Assembly: GCF_007859315.1 (NCBI RefSeq)
Contig: NZ_VOHA01000010.1
Location: forward strand, 62,001 to 126,000
DNA: 64,000 nt
Direction: 5' to 3'
Origin: Reyranella sp. CPCC 100927
GTDB lineage: Bacteria; Pseudomonadota; Alphaproteobacteria; Reyranellales; Reyranellaceae
The notes under the pieces were generated by a model. It had not been told where the DNA came from. It saw only the letters and a program-made list of their open reading frames with translations, and ran no database searches. The position numbers were made by a program, and so were the translations under genes. Shown piece by piece: positions 48,784 to 55,681 of the stretch. Positions within the stretch are counted from its first letter, which is position 1; each line of letters opens with the position of its first letter.

Positions 48784-50442
48784 GTGTTAAGGGCTGTCCT
48801 TCGCAGAACGTGGCTTCATCGCACGGGCGTATGTGGTGTTCTCGCAATCTCCCTCCTGGGTGGCCTTGCTCCCGCCCAGGCGCAGGGCGATGCCGTCATC
48901 GTCGCCCTGAAGGACAGGATCCGGGCCGCCATCCAGACGGCGACAGACGGCTCCGAACCGATGCTGGCGGCACTCGGCAAGGTCTATGCAGAGCGCGAGC
49001 ACGCGCTGCTGTGGCTTGACGGCGGCAGGCCGACGCGCCGCGGCAAGGCGCTGCTCGAGGCGCTGAAATCGATGCAGGACGAGGGCCTTGAGCCCGAGGA
49101 CTACGACGTCTCGCTGATCGAGAAGCTGTTGGGCTCCGACGCGCCGGCCGATCAAGCGCGCGCCGACTTCCTGATGAGCCGCGCCTTGATCCTGGCCGGC
49201 GCCGACGTGTCGAGCGGCCGTGTCAACGCCACCGCCATCGACAAGGACATGTCGCCCGTCCAGCGCCGGCCTGACTACGGCGCGCTGGCGCGCGAGGGCC
49301 TGACGGCGTCCGATCCGAGGGACTTCATCCAGTCGATGGCGCCCGCGGGCACACAGTATCCGGCGCTGAAAAAGGCCCTGGCGCAGTGGCGCGAGCGCAT
49401 CAAGACCGAGACCTACACCAAGGTGCCGCGCGGCGATCTGCTGCGGCCCGGCAACTGCGACGCGCGTGTCCCGCTGATCCGCAAGCGGCTATCGGAGACC
49501 GAGGCCGACGTGCCCAAGGCCGCCGGCGATGCCAACTGCTATGACGATGGCCTGGTGGCGGCAGTGAAGCGCTTCCAGGAGGCGCACAACCTGAGTGTCG
49601 ACGGTGTCGTGGGCCCACGGTTCACGGCGTCACTGAACATCCCCATCGAAGAGAAGGTGCAGCAGATCATCGTCAATCTGGAGCGCCGGCGCTGGGCGCC
49701 GGAAGCGCCGGGCAACCGCTACCTGCTGATCAACGCCGCCGACTATTCAGCCGTCTTCGTGGACGACGGGCGGGTGGCGTTCCGGACCAAGGTGATCGTC
49801 GGCACGGCCAAGGACCAGACGCCCGAGATCACCAGCACGATGCACAGCTTCCAGACCAACCCGTACTGGACGGTGCCGACATCGATCGCGGGCGAGGAAT
49901 ACCTGCCGCTGCTGCGCCGGGACCCCTACGCGCTGCAGAAGTCGAACATGAAGATCTTCGCCGACTGGAGCAGCGACACCGAACTCGACCCGGGCACGGT
50001 CGACTGGGCCAGCGTCAACCCCAAGGCGTTCCCCTATCGCATCCGCCAGGAACCCGGCGCCAGCAACGCCCTGGGCTACATCTTCTTTCCGTTCTCCAAC
50101 AAGTACGGCATCTACGTGCACGACACGTCGAGCCGCTTCCTGTTCACCGAGGGCAGCCGCAACTTCAGCCATGGCTGCATCCGCCTGCAGAACCCGTTCG
50201 CTTTCATCGAAGCCGCCGTCAAGGGCTCCAGCAGCGTCAGCCGCGCCCGCGTCGAGACGCTGGCGAACTCCGGTCAGCGGGCCAACTTCGGCTTCCCGGC
50301 CCCAATCACGATCCAGGTCACCTATCAGACGGTGTTCGCCGACGATCACGGCAAGATCCAGTTCCGCGACGATATCTACGGCCGCGACCGCAAGGTCTTC
50401 GCCGCCATGCGCAAGACGCGCATGTTCGAGCGGGCGAAGTGA
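48784..50442 (+). CDS. L,D-transpeptidase, YcbB/LdtD type
   Basis: 552 aa from GTG 48784, chosen for GGGAG seven bases upstream. A signal peptide (residues 1-33, ending PAQAQG) exports it to the periplasm. Helical scaffold domain about 40-220; peptidoglycan-binding module about 240-285 (YDDGLVAAVKRFQEAHNLSV, then DGVVGPRF); YkuD catalytic domain about 320-480 with the active-site C465 in SHGCIRL. It makes 3-3 crosslinks in peptidoglycan or attaches proteins to it. The YcbB-like order of domains and a large substrate-capping insert (about 370-430) are clear. Confidence 0.94.
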   Translation: MLRAVLRRTWLHRTGVCGVLAISLLGGLAPAQAQGDAVIVALKDRIRAAIQTATDGSEPMLAALGKVYAEREHALLWLDGGRPTRRGKALLEALKSMQDEGLEPEDYDVSLIEKLLGSDAPADQARADFLMSRALILAGADVSSGRVNATAIDKDMSPVQRRPDYGALAREGLTASDPRDFIQSMAPAGTQYPALKKALAQWRERIKTETYTKVPRGDLLRPGNCDARVPLIRKRLSETEADVPKAAGDANCYDDGLVAAVKRFQEAHNLSVDGVVGPRFTASLNIPIEEKVQQIIVNLERRRWAPEAPGNRYLLINAADYSAVFVDDGRVAFRTKVIVGTAKDQTPEITSTMHSFQTNPYWTVPTSIAGEEYLPLLRRDPYALQKSNMKIFADWSSDTELDPGTVDWASVNPKAFPYRIRQEPGASNALGYIFFPFSNKYGIYVHDTSSRFLFTEGSRNFSHGCIRLQNPFAFIEAAVKGSSSVSRARVETLANSGQRANFGFPAPITIQVTYQTVFADDHGKIQFRDDIYGRDRKVFAAMRKTRMFERAK

Positions 50443-50469
50443 ACACAGCCCAGTCGATGCTGACACCGC

Positions 50470-51369
50470 TTATGACGTGGGCTTGGGATCCTGCGCGACT
50501 TCCGGCGATGCCGGCTGCATGGCCACCCAGCAGCTTGCGAGGATCAAAACCGCGCCGATACCGGTCACCAGGTCGGGAATCTCGTTGAACACAACGACAC
50601 CGCCGATCATGGCGAACACCAAGCGGAGCAGCGTCAGCGGTCCCAGCGACGAGGCACTGGCATGTCTTAACGCGACAATGCCGACATACATGCCGATCGG
50701 CCCAAACACGAGGACACTGGACAACCAGGGCCAGACCGACTGCGCGGGCAGGTCTTCCAGGATCACAGTGGGCAAGTTCCCCACGATCATCACCGCGTTG
50801 GCATAAAACATGGTCGTCAGCTCGCTATCACCGCCCGGTCGCTGAACGTACTTGTTCAGGACGAACGCAAGACCGTTCAGGCTGGTCCCGACGAGAGCAA
50901 CGACATAGACGGTGTTCCACTCAGCAAACGCCGGCTTGATGATCAGCAACGCCCCGATCATGCCGGCGGCACTAGCCATCCAGCGCAGCGCCGTAATGCG
51001 TTCATGGAGGATCAGCGCCGAGAACATCGTGATGTACGGCACCACCGTAAAGGAAATCGCCGTTGCATCGGCGAAGGGCAGCTGACCGAACGAATACATC
51101 AAAACCCAGCCGTAGCAGATCGCCACGACGCCACGCAGCAACTGCAGGCCGAGCTGATTGGTTCTGACGACAGCCCACCCCACGGTTCTGGCTAACACCA
51201 CAACCAGCAAAACGCCCCCGATGCCACGCATCAACGCCAATTGCATCACACTCGCGCCACTGCCGATGTGATGGATCATGGCGGTTTCGATTGTGAAGAG
51301 TACGCTCTGCGCCACCATCAGGAGACCGGCGAGGCGGAGACCGTTCATCGCCTCGCTCCACCACGCCAT
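50470..51369 (-). CDS. EamA/DMT-superfamily transporter
   Basis: 299 aa with ten hydrophobic segments and two EamA halves (about 10-138 and 155-285; the second starts YVVALVGTSLNGLAFVLNKY). Inner-membrane drug/metabolite transporters of this type export amino acids, nucleosides or other small molecules. ATG 51369 has GGGCGAG upstream; ATG 51348 is an alternative start. It lies downstream of the DUF6065-like gene on the same strand, 166 bp away with an inverted repeat between, so cotranscription is possible but not shown. Confidence 0.92.
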   Translation of the reverse strand: MAWWSEAMNGLRLAGLLMVAQSVLFTIETAMIHHIGSGASVMQLALMRGIGGVLLVVVLARTVGWAVVRTNQLGLQLLRGVVAICYGWVLMYSFGQLPFADATAISFTVVPYITMFSALILHERITALRWMASAAGMIGALLIIKPAFAEWNTVYVVALVGTSLNGLAFVLNKYVQRPGGDSELTTMFYANAVMIVGNLPTVILEDLPAQSVWPWLSSVLVFGPIGMYVGIVALRHASASSLGPLTLLRLVFAMIGGVVVFNEIPDLVTGIGAVLILASCWVAMQPASPEVAQDPKPTS

Positions 51370-51477
51370 CGCTCGCCCAAAACTATGGCGTCGCCCGCCA
51401 TCGACCGTGCGCCCCTGACTCCACCCAGCGATGAGGGCTGCAACACGATGGCACCGTCACGTGTGAAGCGTTGCTGT

Positions 51478-51494
51478 TTCTATTGCGAATAGAA
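51478..51494. promoter_or_regulatory. Inverted repeat upstream of the EamA gene
   Basis: TTCTATT-GCG-AATAGAA, perfect 7-bp arms, in the 166-bp gap between the DUF6065-like and EamA genes. It may be an operator or a weak terminator of the former; there is no T tract. Confidence 0.45.
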
Positions 51495-51535
51495 GCTGCT
51501 GCACGGTCATCACAAACCAGCACAGCACGGGCTCT

Positions 51536-52282
51536 TCATAGTCCTTCCTTGGTCCGCCGTTTTCGTGCCGCGACCGCGTACTTGCCGAGCGGACGGTTGG
51601 GGTCCTTGTTAGGCCCGACAACCGCCTGATCGTAAGCGTGCCAATCGTCCGGCGACAACGATTGAAGCCCCGACTCGACCTGCATCGCGTTCAAAAAATC
51701 GTCGGCATAGTGCTGGCGATGGACGGGCTGCACCTGCAGAAACGGCCATTGGGTATCAAACCGGATCGGCACACCGGTCTGAATGAGGCGCACATTGAAA
51801 AACAGCGGCCCACCCCACGCATCCGTTTCTATGATGCCATCGAAGTGATGGTAACCGGCGCTGTGAGGCAGGTTCGCCGGCGCGCGCAACAGCAGACTCC
51901 AATCCGGAGCAGTGCGCACGATCAACCCCGTCCAGATCTGCAGTATCGCCGGACCGTCGAGCATTGAAAGAAAGGGTGGAGAGAAGCCCTTGGCGCTTTC
52001 CGGCGCCGCAGCGTCGAACTCATCGGCGAAGCCAGGGTATTGGGCGACCTTTAGCGGAAACCAGCCGTCGGCGCCGTCATAGGTCCAGAGAGCATCGATG
52101 CCATCAAACATGATTTGAAAGGCGATGGGTGGAAAGACATACCACCCAAACCCGGACGCTGCGGACACCGGCTCGCAATATCGAACGGCCCGTACCGGCA
52201 GCGTGCCTGCCGCATCGCGTGTTGCGCGTCGTGGCGGCAGCCCGCCCCGCACAACTTTCTTGAAAGTAACAACTGGGTTCAT
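51536..52282 (-). CDS. DUF6065-like protein of unknown function
   Basis: 248 aa, soluble, no signal peptide. Features I associate with DUF6065 are GFGWYVFPPIAFQIMFDG near 43-60, QIWTGLIVRTAPDWSLLLR with the Arg-Thr-Pro-like core, APANLPHSAG, GIIETDAWGGPLFFNVRL, and PFLQVQPVHRQHY. Function is unknown. It starts 60 bp after the stop of the 29-residue-repeat gene, on the same strand, with a strong hairpin between. The arrangement is like a highly expressed small product followed by a less expressed partner. No strong ribosome binding site precedes its ATG. Confidence 0.8.
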   Translation of the reverse strand: MNPVVTFKKVVRGGLPPRRATRDAAGTLPVRAVRYCEPVSAASGFGWYVFPPIAFQIMFDGIDALWTYDGADGWFPLKVAQYPGFADEFDAAAPESAKGFSPPFLSMLDGPAILQIWTGLIVRTAPDWSLLLRAPANLPHSAGYHHFDGIIETDAWGGPLFFNVRLIQTGVPIRFDTQWPFLQVQPVHRQHYADDFLNAMQVESGLQSLSPDDWHAYDQAVVGPNKDPNRPLGKYAVAARKRRTKEGL

Positions 52283-52299
52283 GGTTCAAACATCACGCA

Positions 52300-52331
52300 G
52301 GCCGGGACAAGGCAGACACCTTGTCCCGGCC
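52300..52331 (-). terminator. Perfect 13-bp hairpin between the repeat gene and the DUF6065-like gene
   Basis: GGCCGGGACAAGG / CCTTGTCCCGGCC with loop 52313-52318. On the minus strand it begins 12 bases after the repeat gene's stop and is not followed by a T tract, so it probably acts as a partial terminator, processing point or mRNA stabiliser rather than a full stop. A second small stem, AGTCTT/AAGACT, spans the stop codon. Confidence 0.75.
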
Positions 52332-52342
52332 GCGAGTCTTAA

Positions 52343-53152
52343 TCAAGACTTACGAAACGTCGGTTGCATTCCGCCCACCTTGACCCGGTCACCGTCTGCC
52401 ACCTCTTTCGGGGCGGTCAGAACAACGCGCACCGCGTCACGGAACGTCGGCTGCATACCGCCGACCTTGACCCGGTCACTGTCTGACACCTCTGCCGGGG
52501 CGGTCAGAACAACGCGCACCGCGTCACGGAACGTCGGCTGCATACCGCCGACCTTGACCCGGTCACTGTCTGACACCTCTGCCGGGGCGGTCAGAACAAC
52601 GCGCACCGCGTCACGGAACGTCGGCTGCATACCGCCGACCTTGACCCGGTCACTGTCCGACACCTCTGCCGGGGCGGTCAGAACAACACGCACCGCGTCA
52701 CGGAACGTGGGCTGCATGCCGCCAACCTTGACCCGGTCACTGTCCGACACCTCTTCCGGCGCAGTCAGAACAACACGCACCGCGTCACGGAACGTGGGCT
52801 GCATGCCGCCAACCTTGACCCGGTCACTGTCTGCCACCTCTTTCGGGGCGGTCAGAACAACACGCGCCGCGTCGCGGAACGTCGGCTGCATGCCGCCGAC
52901 CTTGACCCGGTCACTGTCCGACACCTCTTCCGGCGCAGTCAGAACAACGCGCACCGCATCACGGAACGTCGGTTGCATGCCGCCGACCTTGACCCGGTTC
53001 GTATCAGTTACTTCCGCAGGGGCAGTGAGAACAACTCGCACCGCACCACGGAATGTGGGCTGCATGCCGCCGAGCTTAACCCGATTTCCGTCAACCACTT
53101 CTTCGGGGGCGGTCAGAACAACGCGCACACCCTTCGCAGCTTCAACTTGCAT
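52343..53152 (-). CDS. Protein of nine tandem 29-residue repeats, unknown function
   Basis: 269 aa from ATG 53152, with AGGAGGATTGCG directly upstream. Seven leading residues (MQVEAAK) are followed by nine 29-residue units without a single insertion or deletion, then a final Ser. Each unit reads VRVVLTAP-x-EV, a variable acidic D-x-D stretch, RVKVGGMQPTFR and D. There is no cysteine, signal peptide or membrane segment. Units are almost invariant; changes sit at the residue after TAP (E/A/K) and the VSDS/VADS/VTDT stretch. I do not recognise the family. It could be a beta-repeat structural protein or a multi-copy peptide precursor. It is divergent from three BTAD regulators. Confidence 0.8.
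   Translation of the reverse strand: MQVEAAKGVRVVLTAPEEVVDGNRVKLGGMQPTFRGAVRVVLTAPAEVTDTNRVKVGGMQPTFRDAVRVVLTAPEEVSDSDRVKVGGMQPTFRDAARVVLTAPKEVADSDRVKVGGMQPTFRDAVRVVLTAPEEVSDSDRVKVGGMQPTFRDAVRVVLTAPAEVSDSDRVKVGGMQPTFRDAVRVVLTAPAEVSDSDRVKVGGMQPTFRDAVRVVLTAPAEVSDSDRVKVGGMQPTFRDAVRVVLTAPKEVADGDRVKVGGMQPTFRKS
52349..53131. repeat. Tandem array, nine 87-bp units
   Basis: Exactly 783 bases = 9 x 87. Neighbouring units around 52440-52700 differ by only one or two bases, including at silent positions, while the outer unit near 53045-53131 is more diverged. This points to recent expansion or gene conversion within the array. Because 87 is a multiple of three, copy-number change keeps the reading frame. 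Confidence 0.95.
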
Positions 53153-53518
53153 CGCAATCCTCCTCATTGTGTCCCCCGGAAAACCCGTGGGATTCCGAAC
53201 CGCGACCGCCCCACTCGGGCTGCGTCGCCCCGCCTCCGGTGATGTTGAATTTCGCGACCACAACCAGAGAAACAGGCGAAGACACAATGACTTAGATCGA
53301 GCCTGGGAAAAAGAACCGAAACCGGAAGTAATGCGGTTTTATCGGCCTATCGTCCGTGATATCTGCGTAATTTTGCATTCTTATGTAGCGTGACAATGAC
53401 GTGATATTGCCCTTGCGCTGAGTGTGATAACGGCATAGCATTCAAAAAACGGAGGACCAATCTCTAGCTGTATGTCGATGTTAGAGTGCACGCGGCAGGC
53501 GTTCCGGGGGGTTGGTAA
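53153..53518. other. Divergent promoter region of the repeat gene and the BTAD operon, 366 bp
   Basis: No gene seen. The half next to the repeat gene is GC-rich; the half from about 53280 to 53450 is A/T-rich and contains repeated YGTGAYA heptamers. Both start codons have good ribosome binding sites (AGGAGG on one side, GGGGGG on the other). Confidence 0.6.
53355..53429 (+). promoter_or_regulatory. Four direct YGTGAYA heptamers, candidate BTAD-regulator binding sites
   Basis: CGTGATA at 53355, CGTGACA at 53389, CGTGATA at 53400 and TGTGATA at 53423, all in the same orientation. Spacings are 34, 11 and 23 bases, near multiples of 11. SARP/BTAD winged-helix proteins are known to bind direct heptamers spaced 11 bp, on one DNA face. 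Position between divergent starts fits control of both sides. Confidence 0.5.
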
Positions 53519-55681
53519 ATGGCATCTGAATTTAAATACGCTGAAGCGCCGCCCGCGCATGGGAGCCCTCTCGCATCCCCATGGGCCGACCTGGCCGGGC
53601 CTGCGGCAGACCCCAATGCTGCCCCCTTCCGGCTTTCATTGCTGGGCAACTTCAGTCTGACCGGACCGCAGGGACCAGTTGATCTCGGCAATAGGAAACT
53701 TTGTGCCCTGCTGGCCTTTCTTGTTTCCGCTTCTTCAGATCTGCTGTCGCGCGAGACGCTGACGACTTTGCTGTGGGGCTCGCAGTTAAAAACCCAGGCT
53801 CAGCAGAACCTGAGGCAAATGCTAACGCGGTTGCGCCGGGCGCTCGGGGATGATGTATTTGCCACCAACGACAATGCTCTGCAGGTCCGCCCTGGATTAT
53901 TTTACTGCGATGCGGTCAGTTTTGAGGCGTTGATTCAGGCCGATTCGCGCGACAGTCGCAAAACTGCAATCGACCTCTACCAGGGCGCGTTCCTGTCAAA
54001 CATCGCGATCCAGGAAGACGGCTGGACTGATTGGGTGGTCACCCAGCGCCAGAAGCTCGAGGATCTTGCCGTCGACGGGTTGATCCAGCTCGGCGAAGAA
54101 GAGGCAGAACTCGGGGCCTCCACACAGGCACTCGAGCTTGCCAACCGCGCACTGGCCATCAACGGGCTACGGGAAGACGGCCATCGCCTGATCATGCGGT
54201 CGCTGGCTGCTGCTGGGCGGCGTGCGGAGGCACTGAAGCACTATGACCAGCTGGCGGTGAGACTGAAGCGTGACCTGAATGTGGAGCCCGACTCTGCAAC
54301 GACAACGCTAATCACAACGCTGCGGCGGGCACGAGCCCAGGATCGCGTGGCAAAGCCCACGGGGAACGTTGCCCCGACGGCGCCCCGAACCTCCGCGAAG
54401 TTTTCACAGGAAGCGGTCCCTGCGCCAGAGATCGTCTCCGGCGCATCGGCGCCCCGCCTGCATACGCCACAGGTGCTGCAGGAGACGCAGCCGTCTATCG
54501 CCGTTCTCCCGTTTCACAATCTTGGCGGCGACACCAGCGACGACTATTTCGCCGACGGTGTCGTAGAAGATATCATCGTCTCGCTGGCCGGCTTACGCGA
54601 GCTGCTGGTCATCTCCAGAACCTCGACGTTCGCCTATCGCAACCGCCAGGTCGATCCACGCGAAGTTGGGCGCGCGCTTGGCGTGCGGTACGTTCTGGAA
54701 GGCAGTATCCGCAAAAGCAAAACGTCGATCCGCGTCTCGACCCAGCTTTGCGACACTGAAACCGGCGCCAGTTTGTGGGGCGAGCGTCAGGAAGTCCCCC
54801 TGGGTGATCTCTTTGAAGTACAGGATCGCATCGTTCGCGACGTTGTCGCCGGGATAGCGCCTAACGTTCAGACGGCAGAACTGGAGCGCGCGTTGCGCGT
54901 ACGGCCGTCCAGCTTCACCGCGTATGACCATACGCTGCGCGCACTGAACACCATCAACAACCTTGATCGACAGTCGTTCCTGGCCGCGCGCGAGCATCTC
55001 CATGAAGCGATGACCGCACAGCCCAGCTTCGCCATGCCTGCCGCCTGGGCCGCGTTCTGGTACATCATTTGGGTCGGCCAAGGGTGGTCGGACAATCCGA
55101 GGGAAGACTCGAACACGGGTGCGACGCTCGCAACCAGAGCAATCGACCTGGATGGACACAACGCGTTGGCGCTCGCGACGTACGGGCACCTGAGGTCTTT
55201 TCTGTTCCACGACTACGACAGCGCGCTGGTGTACTTCGATCGGGCATTAGCGGCTTGTCCCAACAGTTCGTGGGCCTGGATTCTGTCCAGCATCACACTC
55301 AGCTACATCGGCCGTAGCGACGATGCGGTTCGACACGCTGAGCATGGCTTGCGGCTATCACCCTACGACCGCAACCTCTTCCTGTACTACACACCGCTCA
55401 GCATCGCCCATTACAGCAACGGCAATTACGAGGATGCGGTCAAGTGGGGCCGCATGTCCGTTGCCGAGAATCCCACCTTCTCGGCCTGCTACAGGTACTT
55501 GATATCCGCCCTGGCCGCGGTCGGGCGGTTGGATGAAGCACATGAAGTCGCGTCCAACTTTCTGAAGCTGGAACCTGACTTCAAGCTGCACTTGTACGAG
55601 CAGACGTTGCAGCCGTTCCGGCATCCCGAGATCAAAGCGCGTCACATGGAGCATCTCAAGAAAGCGGGATTGCCGACATGA
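53519..55681 (+). CDS. BTAD-domain regulator with TolB-N-like and TPR domains (paralogue 1 of 3)
   Basis: 720 aa; ATG 53519 follows GGGGGG. The N-terminal winged helix of SARP/BTAD type (about 37-135: FRLSLLGNFSLTGPQGPVDL, SRETLTTLLWGS, NLRQMLTRLRRALG) is followed by the BTAD helical repeats (about 140-262, ending LKRDLNVEPDSATT). A Pro/Ala linker leads to a TolB-N/FlgO-like domain (about 325-450: PSIAVLPFHNLGGD, FADGVVEDIIVSLAG) and C-terminal TPR helices (about 460-715) ending in KAGLP. No receiver, cyclase or membrane segment is visible. The last bases ATGA overlap paralogue 2, so the two are translationally coupled. Confidence 0.92.
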   Translation: MASEFKYAEAPPAHGSPLASPWADLAGPAADPNAAPFRLSLLGNFSLTGPQGPVDLGNRKLCALLAFLVSASSDLLSRETLTTLLWGSQLKTQAQQNLRQMLTRLRRALGDDVFATNDNALQVRPGLFYCDAVSFEALIQADSRDSRKTAIDLYQGAFLSNIAIQEDGWTDWVVTQRQKLEDLAVDGLIQLGEEEAELGASTQALELANRALAINGLREDGHRLIMRSLAAAGRRAEALKHYDQLAVRLKRDLNVEPDSATTTLITTLRRARAQDRVAKPTGNVAPTAPRTSAKFSQEAVPAPEIVSGASAPRLHTPQVLQETQPSIAVLPFHNLGGDTSDDYFADGVVEDIIVSLAGLRELLVISRTSTFAYRNRQVDPREVGRALGVRYVLEGSIRKSKTSIRVSTQLCDTETGASLWGERQEVPLGDLFEVQDRIVRDVVAGIAPNVQTAELERALRVRPSSFTAYDHTLRALNTINNLDRQSFLAAREHLHEAMTAQPSFAMPAAWAAFWYIIWVGQGWSDNPREDSNTGATLATRAIDLDGHNALALATYGHLRSFLFHDYDSALVYFDRALAACPNSSWAWILSSITLSYIGRSDDAVRHAEHGLRLSPYDRNLFLYYTPLSIAHYSNGNYEDAVKWGRMSVAENPTFSACYRYLISALAAVGRLDEAHEVASNFLKLEPDFKLHLYEQTLQPFRHPEIKARHMEHLKKAGLPT

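Noticed and set aside
52343-53152. CRISPR array or minisatellite-only interpretation of the 87-bp repeats
   Set aside because: Units are contiguous with no unique spacers, all are in frame, and a good ribosome binding site and ATG precede them.
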